The position numbers and the translations under genes were made by a program. A stretch of 64,000 bases of DNA from Triangularia verruculosa (lineage: Eukaryota > Ascomycota > Sordariomycetes > Sordariales > Podosporaceae): contig MU863918.1 in assembly GCA_033296885.1 (NCBI GenBank), positions 62,001-126,000 of the forward strand. The letters are read 5' to 3'. The notes beneath the pieces were generated by a model that saw nothing but the letters and a program-made list of their open reading frames with translations, made no database searches and was not told the origin of the DNA. Positions 46,650-58,135 of this stretch are shown here, one piece after another. Numbering within the stretch: position 1 is the stretch's first letter; each line of letters starts with the position of its first letter.

Positions 46650-47449
46650 GATTGCGATTATTGAGATGTAAAAGTCGGACCTGTGTTAGGTGCGATGCTT
46701 GCTGTCGGTGACAGATGGGAGTTCGGGCTGGTACGGCCGAATCAATTTGCGAGCACTGACTGGATCGGTGTGATGATCGAGACAGTACTGTTGGCAAAAC
46801 CGACACAAAAAGAGACTTTGTTGGTCGGGGGAGAGAAAAAGATTCTGCTGCGACAAGAAAAATGTGCTGCAGGATGAGGGAGGTGACGACGTTGCTCGGT
46901 GAGGAAGCGGCGCGTCAAAACAGGCGGGAAAGAGATGTGGAAGGGTGCAACCCGACTCTGATGCAATACCGCAAGATGTACTTGTGGTAAGTGAGCGGAA
47001 TGAAGGATCTTGCGATGGGCAGAGAGTCCTTTGGGGGGGGGGGTCGAGGAGGGTAAGAGTGAAAGATCTCGGCGAGGCGAGAAAAAGTTTTGGGGATGGG
47101 AAAGAGGGAAGGGTTCAAAGAATCGCCCCTGGGAATTTTCTGGGCCAAAATTTTGCTAGCAGTTCTTGGGCGGATCCAGCGCGCGGCTTGGCCCCAGAAA
47201 TTATTTTTTCTGCGGCTGCGAGGCGGTCTGAGCCTGATAAGCACCAAAACCGTCCGATAAGTGCCTGAGGCATCAATTTCATCCACTTTGTGGGCCCACT
47301 TGCGTCACAGACATGCGACATCCCACTTCACCAGGAGCATCACAAACACCAATTTGAAGTCTAAATGGAGATTTCACGACTCAAACAAAACACGGCCGTC
47401 ATGGGTTCCTTATCTCTATCTTTCCCACCATGAGAGTACCCGTGGCTCC
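46650..47449. other. dbp2 promoter region and thi20 3' end
   Basis: No gene. It contains a G run at about 47032-47042 and the dbp2 leader. The frames present are short and unsupported. Confidence 0.55.
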
Positions 47450-49460
47450 TCAATGGGAGCTGTACATCTCCCAGAAAGCAATCTCCATCTTTCAAAAACT
47501 ATTAGCACTTGTCCAGTTTGCTAAATGATATGTGACTTACCTTTGTACCATGGATAAAGATGCTGGCCAACTCATCTATGCGAGCGGGGCTCTGAAGCAC
47601 CGCGTGTCGCTCCAGCAAGTCTTTGTCCGTCATCCATCGTTAGCAAGCTCTGTTATCCGGCACTGTTTTCTCTTGTCCGATTGGGCAGTCCACAACTTAC
47701 CGGAGCCAGTCGTGAGAGCCAGCTGATAGTCATCCGCGACATAGTTCTTGATCCAAGTCCAGTAAACGTTCCCTTCTCGTTTAGACTTGGGGTCGGAAAA
47801 CAGCATCTTGGCAAGAGCTCCATAGCCCAACAGACATGGAGCCATGGCAATATGCAAGGCGAACCAGTCCTCGGAGTTGCCGACATCAAGGACATATCTT
47901 GTATAAGCTGTGCATGCTTCTTTCTCCTCGCAGCTCTCAATGTCATGTTTCGAAATGCCGAAGCCGCTACAGTAGTTGATGTGTAGCTCCATCTCTTTGA
48001 AGATGTGTGCCACAATGGTGGCAGAGGCGCCAATATCTTCGATCTTTTTGGCCTTATACCCAGCGAGAGCACTTGCTCGCGCATAATGAGTCTAGACCAA
48101 TTGTCAGCAGAGCCATCGGGTGACGGGAGGACGAGAAACAGACCAGGTACAAGTAATCTTGGATCAAATATCCCTTAAACGACTCCAAGGGAAGTGTACC
48201 ATCCCCCATAGCCATCACAAATGGATGGGTGATATAGCGCTTCCACACTGGAGCGACATCCGGTCGTTCGAGCAAATACTGGATGAAATGACCACTGTTC
48301 CACATTGTTAGCATAATCTCTTTGCCACTGCAAGGGCCGTACATACGGCGCGAATGGCAGTGTATATGTCGAGTGGAAGTGATTCAACGGCCCATTCCCA
48401 TTGCCCAGCCCTGGTGCAGTCCTAATACCTGCCTCGACATATCGACACGCCGCTTCCACCGCCTTGGGCATATTCATTCGCTTGGCCAAGTTAGACGCAA
48501 TCGCCGCTATCGCTTTTGTTAGCACTTCAGCCCCCAGGGCGCTTCAAAAGGGCACTCACAAGCCAGCGAACACCCGGTCCCATGCGTATGCTTGCTCTCA
48601 TAATAAGGTGTCTCAACCCTCGTTACCACCTCCGCCCCCTTTTCATCCCTGCCCCAAAGCACATCCACCACCTTCTCCCGCTTCGCCTCCTCCTCCGCGA
48701 TCATCCCATTCTCGTCAAACGGACAGTGCCCCCCCTTGATCAAAACCCACTTTGGCCCCAAGCTGCCCACCGCCTTCGCAATAGCCTCCAAGTCACTCAC
48801 CTTTTCCAATGGCAGGTGCCCAAATCCAGCATCAGCCAGCAATAACCTCGCCTCGGGGATATTAGGCGTGAGTATTGTAGCCAAAGGTAGCAGCCTTTGC
48901 CGCAGGAGCGAAAGCGAGGTGTTGGGCAGGAGAGGCGAACCGGTTGTGGCAACCATTACCGGGTCGACAACCACTGTCTTGAGGTTGTAATGCTGAATGA
49001 CGTCTGCCACGGTCTCGATCGTACCAGCTGATGCCAGCATTCCTTTTGCGTAACAATCTCACAGTCAGTAACCATCACACTAGGGTTAGGGGTGATCGTG
49101 ATGAGTACCAGTCTTGACGACATCCACCCCGACATCCTTTATGACCACATCGATCTGCTTTCTCATAAATTCCGCCGGGACATGATGGACATCGTGAACG
49201 CCGAGGGTATTTTGCGCTGTGAGAGCCGTCGTGGCCGTCATGGCATAGCAGCCGTGGGCGGCGATGACTTTTTGATCTGCTTCCAGGCCGCTGTCATCAT
49301 TGTGGTGTTAGTCTCTAACATCTGTATTTCTTGGCAGCGGAAAAAGGGTATGTTGGCGAGGGAAAAAAAAGAGGGGATGAGGGGTGGTGGTGATTGTAGA
49401 AACATACGCTCCGCCGGAGGAATCAGACCCAGCGATGACGAGGATCCGTCCTAGTGGCAT
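47450..49460 (-). CDS. thi20: Bifunctional hydroxymethylpyrimidine(-phosphate) kinase / TenA-type thiaminase II
   Basis: Eight exons, all phases consistent, 512 aa: 49460-49408, 49290-49109, 49042-48560, 48506-48347, 48294-48144, 48091-47701, 47620-47541 and 47488-47450. The N-terminal half is a ThiD ribokinase-fold kinase that phosphorylates HMP and HMP-P for thiamine synthesis. It has ILVIAGSDSSGGAG, a CYAMTATTALTAQNT loop, VVVDPVMVATTGSPLL and the anion-hole motif HGTGCSLASAIA. The C-terminal half is TenA-like: LIQDYLYLTHYARASAL, then MAPCLLGYG with the catalytic Cys, and a final EIAFWEM with the conserved Glu. TenA salvages pyrimidine from degraded thiamine. The kinase-TenA fusion is typical of fungal Thi20/Thi21. 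The acceptor of exon 4 could shift by 9 bases; the one chosen gives CSLASAIASNLA. The last exon is only 12 codons plus stop and was placed by its TenA motif. Confidence 0.94.
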
Positions 49461-50230
49461 TTTCAAGGTTTGATCAGCACCCCGAACAGGACAGGTGATT
49501 GGAAGTTCTGTGAAAGAATCAGTTCAAAAAAGGGTTTCAAATTCCTGCGGTTGGTGTTGAGAGGCCGAGTGAGTGATCACTGAGTGATAAGTGATGACTG
49601 GGTGCATGGTGGGGGTGATGAGTGAGGTCAAAATCTCAGAGAGGGGTGCAAAAGACAGTGGGGTGCCATGGAATTGGCGATGGAGTACATCGTTACGTAT
49701 TATATGCAGTGCATGTATAAACACCCTGCCGTCTGCCTGTTGAAGGTAGGTTCATCCCAAGTCTGCTTGTGCAACTTGACTCTCCGAAAGTTGTCTCGGA
49801 CGAACTTGCTCTGGGCTATGGATTTGGCACATGTGTTAGAGAAGCGTGCAAATCTCCTGTAAGACGATTGGTCACACTGGCTCATGCTTGATTTCCCATC
49901 ATCGGCGCCCGAAATATGTTCACGAATTCCATTCTCAATCGCCTGACTGCTACATTTTCTTTACAAACGCCAACCCGCTTAAGCCATCCCACTCTGTCCT
50001 GACCAGACATATATGCAGGCTCGACGTAACCGTTATCCGATCCTACACCATGCTCACTCGGTTCGCCTCGGCCGCCCTCGCTTTTTGATATGCACGATAT
50101 AAACCAAACACTTTTTAAACAGAAAAATCGAAAAGCCCCACCGCGCCGAGCATCTCCAGTACAAAATCTTCAACACAGATCCAAGAACAACAGAGCATTG
50201 CAAAGTGTCATTTCTTATAAATCCACCATC
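49461..50230. other. Spacer between thi20 and the Rictor gene
   Basis: Holds the thi20 promoter and leader and the Rictor 3' end. No gene. I looked for a TPP riboswitch core and did not find a full match. Confidence 0.55.
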
Positions 50231-53200
50231 TCAAAACGCCCCTTGTGTCCCGCCTCTTCCCCTTGTCATCCCGTGTCTCCTCGTAGTGCTGCCTCCCGCA
50301 GGATCACTCAGACTCCTCAGCCTCTCCGTCCTTTGCTCGTCACCCTCGCTTTCACTATAAGCATCGTCGTCATCGCTTTCCTCATCTTCTTCTTCATCAC
50401 TGCTTTCCTCCCCACTGCTTCCCTCTTCTTTGTTTCGCTCTCGCTGCAGTTGCTGATGATCCCGCTGCATGACAAACCCCTGCCTTCTCTGGCCCATACC
50501 AGCTTGACTGGTCTCTTCAAAGTCAGAATCGCTTTCACTCTCGCTGCTCACCCCGTCTTCTTCCTGGCTGTCTTCATCGCCGTACACCACCGCTCTGAGC
50601 ACGCTCCGGTCAAAAAGCCCCACAATCATCGCCCTATCCTGAAGTCGATAGTGATGGCATTCCAACAAGCCCATCACCCTTCTGAACAGGTGCGGCTGCG
50701 AAAACGACGAGGCTCCGCTCCCAAGGATCTTTTTCTGGTTGGTCTGTGTCGGTGTTTGCGGCTGTGTTTGAGCTTGAGCCTGGTGCCTTGTTTGCGTCTG
50801 CTGCTTGATGTGCATCAACTCCGCTCTCGCCCTCCTGTACAACACCATATTCGCCATATCGATCACTAACTCCAGGATCCTCTGGTTCACCGGGTCTGGA
50901 TCCAACTCGACACGCTGAATCTCCTCCGGCACCAACCCTGTTGGCGTGTCTTCCTGAGCATCCGCCTCAGCCTGGATTGCCTTGATCAGACTCAGCGACC
51001 GTGGGCGGGACGGAACAGACGGAAGTTTGTCTCTTTCTGTCTTTTGCGCGTCAGGCAACTGGATATTAGTGACTGGGACGTGCTTCCAGGGTTTGAGAGA
51101 GAACAGCTGGTTCAACTCGGTTGGGACGCAGAAGCCGAGAGACTGTCCCAATATGTTCGTGTTGGAGTCCCAGCCATTTTCCGACAAAATCTCTAGCCCA
51201 TGGATGGAACGTGATATGAGACCGAGGACGAAAAAGGCAGTGCCGCGTAAACTCATGACTTCGTGATTCTGGGCAATGTTGATAATTTGCTCCACGACAT
51301 CGCAAGACTCCAAGAAGGGGGCGCCAAGCTCCATTGACCCGACGTTTCCTACTGCCCAAAGGCAGCCCTTGACTTTGACCATCATCTCTGGGTCATCCGA
51401 TTGCATGCCGTGCTCACGAATGGTGGCAACGAACTCGTTGAAGTGGCCCTTATCGCTAAGTAGCCGGCAGCCTTCTTGCGTGCGGGTAAGCTCACGGTAA
51501 AAGTGTGGCGGGACGTGGCTGTCGGCCTCCATCTCCTGCTCGTCATCAAAGACGCTGATTCGGTTTGTGTGGTCGTCCTGATGGTCCATGAAAGCCCGCG
51601 CAAGGCTGGCTTCAATAACACTGACATAGGAGTCGTTTCGGCCGAGGAACCAATCATCCATTTCGTTGCTGATATAGTCCAAACCATCGAGATAGTGATA
51701 CCCGATAGAGGTTGACAAAAAGCGCAGGAGAAGGGGGGCCCCTATTTCGCCCAGATGATCCAATGCTGGCCGACATTCGACGATATATTTCAGGTGGTTC
51801 TGAGTATTGCATGCTTTTTCGAGAATCTTGACAGCTGTTTGACAAACCTCAACTTCCGGGTCATAAAGTTGAGTAACCAGAAGTTGTATCGCCCATTTTG
51901 AGTCCATGGGCTCATGACTATGAGAGTCTAGCCGTGGGCGGGTTGCATATTTCCGCAGCGCGTTTGTAGCGTGAATTCTGATATCCTTGGTTCCGGCTGT
52001 CAGGGACTTTGATAGAATAATCCGAGAGTGGCCCTGAATTGAGTAGTCGAAGTTGGAGATCATAAGCTTGATGATGTCGGGTCGCTGTTTGAGATCAACA
52101 ATCCGGTACATCATGTTGAAGATCCGCCACCTGTCTAACATCTGGATGCCCTTAGGGTCACCACTCAAGACACCAAGCATGGGAAAGTAGCCACCACTCA
52201 ACGTATCCGTGAGCCCATCCCTAGAAAACATTGGGTCATGGGCAGTCAACCCGCTCGTTGGGTCGCACTGCGCCAGGCACTCGGCAATCTGCCGCAAGAG
52301 TTTGTTGTCCGTTAGATACCTTACGCCCTCGGGACTCTGCAGCAAGGTATGCATCAACGCACACCCTACCCGCACATATTTTTGTGTATTCCTCGAGCTC
52401 TTTAGGGAGGAAAACCTGTATTTGAACGGCCGGTAAAAGCTCATGATTCGTTTTAGGAATTTGGATGCCTTCACAGCCTCTTCAAGTCTCTTTCCATTTA
52501 CCAACGGCCCTTCGATCAGCTTGAGGATCACATCCCAATTCCATTTGGTGTAGTTGGAACTATTCAACACCACCGAATCGAGGAGAAGCACCCTGAATGT
52601 GGCATCGTCGCAATTGACAGCTGCCGTGTTGCTTTTGGGATGATCATCTAAGATGCTGAGGTCGATGTTATTGTTCGGAGAAGGGAGGAACGATGACGGA
52701 GATGACCTATACAATGTTTTGCTCACACTGCTGATCTGGAAGATTACTCCCGAGGCGGTAAACCGACTCTCGTCCCCAAGTCGGGCAGCGGCAATGAACA
52801 GTTCTGGAAGTAATTGTATCTCGCTACTCCATGAACGTGGGAGCAGGTGACTTGCTAGTTTTAGGACCTCCCCTAATAATAACGTCGATTTTCGTTTCAA
52901 CGTTTGGTTTTCGTTGTCCTGCGTCATCTTCAAGAGGGCCGGTACCACTCCAGTTTTGATGAATATGGCTAGCAAGAGCGCTGTATAGTGTTCGACGAAA
53001 TTCTGCTCGCCCCCATCATCTTCATATTCGCCATGTGTGACTTTAGTGGTAGTTGTTTTCAGATTTGTAACACGTCCATAGGTGGTCAGGCGCCTTCCGG
53101 CAAGAAATGAAGTTGCCCACGCCGGGGATTTGATCCGCAGCAGTGAAAATATCAAATCCATGATGGTCTCCCTGATGGGCCCTGTTTGAGCCGCCATGCT

Positions 53201-54812
53201 GCCAATCATGGACTTGATGGTCCGGAAATTGTACATGGACAGACTCATGAGGCCTGACCATGATTTGAGAGCCGAGGAGATGGCCTTGGCGCTTTGTTTA
53301 AGAATCCGCTCATTAGAAGACAGCTCGTCCGTGAATGCAGTGAACAGGACCTCTAACTCATTTCCAGGCCGGAGGTATTGGCGCCTCTCCGGTGCATCAA
53401 GGAGGTAAAGAAACGCTGCCGTCAAACTTTCCGAAGCTTTGTATGAACCGTCCGCGAGAGCCTCGTGCAACGGGGCCAGCCCTCCCGAAGCTATTAGCAG
53501 ACGGGGATCGCGAACCAATATTTCTGCCAGTGTCTCTAGGCAGATGGGCCGTAACCTTTCTTCTGCATCCTCTGCCACAGCCGCAATAGCCCTGACTACT
53601 GCCCTGGAAATCTCTCGAACACCATCCTTGACATCGAGAAAGGCACGCACAAATTTGAGCGCTTGCTCGCGTTCAACATCGGATTTTCGATCCTTTGCCA
53701 GAGACCTGTGATTACCGATTAGCATTGTTTGACGCAAACCGATCACCGCACATGGGTTTTGCTTACCAAGTGACAAGATAATCCGTATTAAGAGTACGAA
53801 TATTCTGAAGCGAAGTGATGTCCGAGATGGCGTATCGAATCATGCGGTATCCAGCAGCAACCACCTCGCGGCTTTCACTTAAAAGAAGCGCTTGCATGCG
53901 AAGACCAAATACGGACCACACCAAATCGTATTTGAGTGTGGGATGCCTCCTGAATAGATCAACGAGACTGTTGGCTCTCGAAACATAGTAATCCGGTGTC
54001 ATACCGGCCACCTCCAAAGCTTGCAGAGTTTCGGCAAGCGCAAAGGTGGGAGACTCTGTTGGCTCATCTATATCGGACCCGGCACCGCTCCTGGAGAGAC
54101 TGGGGGGTGATCGCAAGCCAGTTCCAGCCGATATCGTGACATCTATTCTCGACTTCGTAGGTGTTGTTGGACCGGCTTTGCGTTGCTGGGCGTCTGCAAT
54201 TCTCTGCCGCAGATCCTTGATCCGTTTATTAGACGAAAGAAGCTCGGCTTCGACCCTCTGGCGCTGCTCCTTTGTTTGTTTTGCCTTTTTGCTGTTCAGT
54301 GCCTCCAGCATGTTTTCACTTCCTTCCTTTATCTTCATCTCCCGGCTCAAGGCATCTCGAAGGTAAGCAATATTGCGCTCTTGTGTTCGGTTGTCGTCCT
54401 CGTCGAGCTTCTCCAGCGCAAACATGTCGGCTCGCGAACCGGCGCGGGAAAGGTTAAGCTGGCTACGAAGCTCAGAACTAAAGCTACCCGGCATGGGTGA
54501 TGGGTTCAACGAGCCACCCCTAGGCGCAAACGTCACGGCAGAGGCCGAGAGGTTCCTGCCGGCGTTGACACCTGGAGGTTGAAGCCCATCGCCACGGTCG
54601 AGGCTAGGTCGAGGGTTCGAGATAGTGGAAGCATAGCTTCCTGCTTGCTGTTGTTGGGGAGCCGGTGTCTGTTGCTGCGGCGTCTGTTGCCCTTGCTGCT
54701 GCTGTAGTTGTTGTTGCCCTTGCTGCTGGCGTAACGGAGACTGTTGCTGCGACACATAGGACTTTTGTGTGGGTGTCGCCGAGGCGCTCAGCATGGTGGA
54801 CGGCCCGGCCAT
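50231..54812 (-). CDS. TORC2 subunit Rictor/Tsc11/Ste20 (pianissimo family)
   Basis: Two exons, 54812-53767 and 53705-50231, joined across a 61 nt intron (donor GTAAGC, branch TGCTAAT, acceptor CACAG, phase 2), 1506 aa. Rictor is the scaffold that defines TOR complex 2, which controls AGC kinases, actin and membrane stress responses at the plasma membrane. The first 65 residues are Gln-rich, encoded by CAG/CAA runs. An HR1-like coiled coil spans about 144-210. The Rictor N-terminal helical-repeat domain follows, with HVEREQALKF-like VEREQALKFVRAFLDVK right after the intron. ARM/HEAT-type repeats continue through most of exon 2, including the RICTOR middle and V domains (LYDPEVEVCQTAVKILEKAC; KGCLWAVGNVGSMELGAPFL; GTAFFVLGLISRS). 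The last 100 residues are acidic Ser/Glu/Asp-rich and end in a basic RGRGG tail. The start is the first ATG before the Gln tract. Confidence 0.93.
54600..54740. repeat. CAG/CAA-type low-complexity tract in the Rictor gene
   Basis: Read on the minus strand it encodes the Gln-rich N-terminus (QQQGQQQLQQQQ pattern). It is likely length-variable between strains. Confidence 0.8.
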
Positions 54813-56376
54813 TTGCCCTCCACACTCGACGCTCTCGACGCTCTCGTCGTGTCTTCGGTCGGAATTTGCATTCGATTCGTAACGTTCGCCGGGGCCAATT
54901 GGTGGTCGTGCCTTGGCCGGCGCATGGATTCTCGACTTCCTCGAAGCTCTCGATGTTCCCCCAAAAGTGTGCTGGTGAGGGCTATGTGACGTAGATGGTC
55001 ATTGCAGTGTACCCGGGCGCGGTCCAGTGGCGTGCGCCTTTAACTGCTTTCCCGACACTGTACGTAAGGTATCAAACTGTCATGCGGGGGGCACTCTCAG
55101 GGAGTCGGGGCGGTGGAAGTAGCCAAGTTCCTGGATGATCCACTTCTCCAGTTGTTGTGCAGCCAGGATCAGAGGAGGGATGGATCACGAAGGTGGTGGT
55201 CGGTGCGCACAGTGTTTAGCCTGGACTCCCACGGTTGAGTGGGCACAACTACCGGCTTTCTCAAGGGTTAGGGTCAAGATTGCTCACTGTCCCTCGAGGT
55301 TATGCTTTTCCTTCTCGATGCAGAGCATCTAGCACTATAATGACTAGCATCTCCAAACATGTGAAATGTGGCAAAAGCAGTTCAAACTAAGATGTCTGAT
55401 GAGGGCGGAAATGTTGGTTCTTATCAGCTTCAATCACTGATAAGATAATCTGCAAGGCTAATAGTCCGCCTTATCTTCCGCATGCTGTGTAAGGTGGGAT
55501 TTCTGACGACAAGTCCTCAAGCCGAGTTCTATGTTCTGAATGTCTCGGCGGCTGAGCAGCCGCAACAGCCAGGGCCTTGTCAGCGATCCTTTGGTCGTAC
55601 GATGCCGGTGATAACATGTCAACGGTGCGTGGCGCATGGAGGGGCGACGTCAAACCCCGCAATCCGGACTGGGCCGGGAGTTCAATGGAAGGAACGGGGA
55701 CCTACAAGGTTGCCCGTCTCCCATCATCACCGTCGAGCCCAGGATGCTGGAATCGAACGGCGGTTGAGCAGCTCTTCAGCCTTGCAAGTGTCCGGCAGAA
55801 GACAAGAAACATGGCTCACGAGGCTACTGCAGGGGGTCAGAGTGATCAGGCCAGAAATTGGGGTGCTGAAGAAGAGGTACAGGGATTGAGAAGCCGACAG
55901 GTTAACGATCGGCCGGTGTCGCAAGCCTCCGGGACCCCTGGGCGGGTGAGAGCCCTGGGCGTTGGGGGTTGGCAGTCGGCGGACTCCGGCGTATCCACTT
56001 GTCCTTGTTCCCGGCTTGCTGCTTACACGGGCGGAACCAGAACGCCGCGAGGCGCCGTCCGATCTGCAACGTCGGCACGTCTTCTGTGCTGACGTTCCTT
56101 CGTTCCGCGGGGGCGGGTGGTGTCGTACTTCATCGCACCGGGCGATTGGTCTGTTGGTTGGCAGCTTTAAGGTTTGTATAAAGACTCACCATAGTCCCAT
56201 CTCTTCAGCCACACGACTTCTATCTACAAATGCAACTTCTTCCTTGTCTTGTAATTTGAACTTCAATCCACTTTCCTCTCTCTCTTGCATTAGTCTCCTC
56301 CGAAGCCGTTCACCAGCTTCGTATCCTGAAAAGCTTGCAAGTACTCCCGACACACAAACTCCAATATTACTTCGAA
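54813..56376. other. Divergent intergenic region between the Rictor gene and uricase
   Basis: 1.56 kb holding two outward promoters. The GATA cluster is listed separately. The open frame at 55577-56092 lacks an ATG and any domain. The 200 bases before the uricase ATG are pyrimidine-rich, as in fungal leaders. Near 55976 TCGG-N6-CCGG is one base off the reported UaY site, TCGG-N6-CCGA. Confidence 0.55.
55421..55475. promoter_or_regulatory. Cluster of four GATA-factor sites upstream of uricase
   Basis: TTATC at 55421-55425, GATAA at 55439-55443, GATAA at 55444-55448 and TTATC at 55471-55475. Fungal nitrogen regulators AreA/NIT2 bind GATAA, preferring two or more close sites, and activate purine-catabolic genes such as uricase. 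The cluster lies about 0.9 kb from the uricase ATG, so function is plausible, not shown. Confidence 0.5.
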
Positions 56377-57325
56377 ATGGCTCGCCTTGCTGCTGCTCGC
56401 TACGGAAAGGACAATGTCCGCGTCTACAAGGTTCACAAGGATGAGGCTACTGGCACCCAGTCCGTCACTGAGATGACCGTCTGCTGCCTTCTCGAGGGCC
56501 AGATCGAGACTTCGTAAGTCCTGGCTCCGGGGGAATAACTATTCCCACAAAGACTAACACGCCCTCTCCAGTTACACCGAAGCCGACAACGGCGTTGTCG
56601 TAGCCACCGATTCTATCAAGAACACCATCTACATCAAGGCCAAGGAGCATCCCGTCAACCCTCCCGAGCTTTACGCTGCCCACCTCGGTCAGCACTTCCT
56701 TGACAAGTACCCCCACATCAACGTCGCCAACATCAAGGTCATCGTCCACAGATGGACCCGCATCAACATTGACGGCAAGCCCCACCCCCACAGCTTCTAC
56801 CGTGACGGCAACGAGACCCGCAACGTCGAGGCTCGCATCTCCCGCGAGGCTGGCATCGAGCTCAAGTCCGCCATCCAGGGCCTTTCCGTCCTCAAGTCCA
56901 CCGGCTCTGCCTTCCACGGCTTCGTCCGTGACGAGTACACCACCCTCGGCGAGACCTGGGACCGTATCCTGTCCACCGACGTTGATGCCACCTGGACCTG
57001 GAAGACCTTTGCCACCGTTGCCGATGTTGAGAAGGGCGTCGAGAGATTCGACCAGGCATTCGATGCCGCCCGCAACATCACTCTGAAGACCTTTGCCGAG
57101 GACGAGTCCGCCTCCGTCCAGAACACCATGTACAAGATGTGCGAGGAGATCTTGGAGAAGGCGGCCGAGGTTGAGTTGGTCGGCTACTCCCTGCCCAACA
57201 AGCACTACTTCGAGGTTGACCTCAGCTGGCACAAGGGCTACAAGAATACCGGCAAGGACGCCGAGGTGTACGCTCCCCAGTCCGGGCCGAACGGCCTCAT
57301 CAAATGCGAGGTTGCTCGTTCTTGA
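56377..57325 (+). CDS. uaZ: Uricase (urate oxidase)
   Basis: Two exons, 56377-56513 and 56572-57325, with a 58 nt intron (GTAAGT donor, GACTAAC branch, TCCAG acceptor, phase 2), 296 aa. Uricase oxidises urate with O2 to 5-hydroxyisourate in purine breakdown, with no cofactor, as a homotetramer of T-fold domains. It shows ARYGKDNVRVYKVHKDE with the catalytic Lys (K11), VVATDSIKNT with the catalytic Thr (T58), HRWTRINIDGKPHPHSF, LKSTGSAFHGFVRDEYTTL and the signature SLPNKHYFEVDLSWHKG. Typical fungal uricases end in a peroxisomal PTS1 such as SKL. This one stops at IKCEVARS, about six residues before the place where the Aspergillus enzyme ends, so no canonical PTS1 is present. The active-site region is intact. 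The start has a good context (CGAAATGG). Confidence 0.97.
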
Positions 57326-58135
57326 AGTAGCCTGCGGTTTTTCCTTTTGTCTTTGGGTTTGAATTGTACTGTTTTATTTTTATTTTTGCAAGACAAGTTA
57401 GAAGTTGTTGCACGAAGATCATGAGCATGGCGTTACCCTGGTCAGCATATCTATTGGGGGACATAGCAGCAACAGGCAAGCATCTGGGATTACGGGGGGC
57501 TTACATTTGACTTTTTAATATTTTGGTCTATTGTATTTTGGATGGCGTTGCTACCCTTTAGTTTTATAAAGACATCAAATGATATCACCTTTTGTGTTGA
57601 TGTGCTTACCATTTCCTAACACTATAAAATGTCATATTACGTTCGAGAATCCATAGCAATTCGATCCATGATGTCTGAACACTGAAAGGTGGTATGGTGT
57701 AAAGGGGTAGTGAGGGATTGGTGTGATGGGGTAATGGATAACGAGCCAGAGAGGTAAAGGGGTAAAGTTTATGTATGCTAGATCTTGTGTCTCAAACATG
57801 CAGGAAGGTCTCACTTCAATATCAGGCGGCCGATGTAGTCTCCAGTAGATCGGTACTGTCGCCCTGTAAATGTAACGAACTTCACCCGTAGTATCCAAAA
57901 TGAGAGCAGATCCAAGAGTGAATGTGGCATGTAGCGATGAGTTGGATAATATACAGTACTCCGTTGGTCTATCTGAGCCCGCATCATGTATAGGACAAGC
58001 ATCTGAATGGACCAGAAAAGTCACTCGTCATCTCAGCCCGAGCCTTTCCACATCCGAAATGCCCAACCCAGTTCCATTCCATGATTTTAACATCTATCGT
58101 TACAAACCCATCATCGCCCTTCACATGCAATTCCT
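57326..58135. other. Convergent 3' region of uricase and uL13m
   Basis: AT-rich in its first 300 bases, probably the uricase 3' UTR. No gene seen. Confidence 0.6.

Noticed and set aside
49461..49700. CTGAGA on the minus strand upstream of thi20, considered as a TPP riboswitch
   Set aside because: Only one short conserved block is present. The second core (GATCTGGATAATACCAGCG-like) and the pairing P1 stem are missing.
55577..56092. 171-codon frame upstream of uricase
   Set aside because: Starts with TTG, has no domain, and lies over the divergent promoter.
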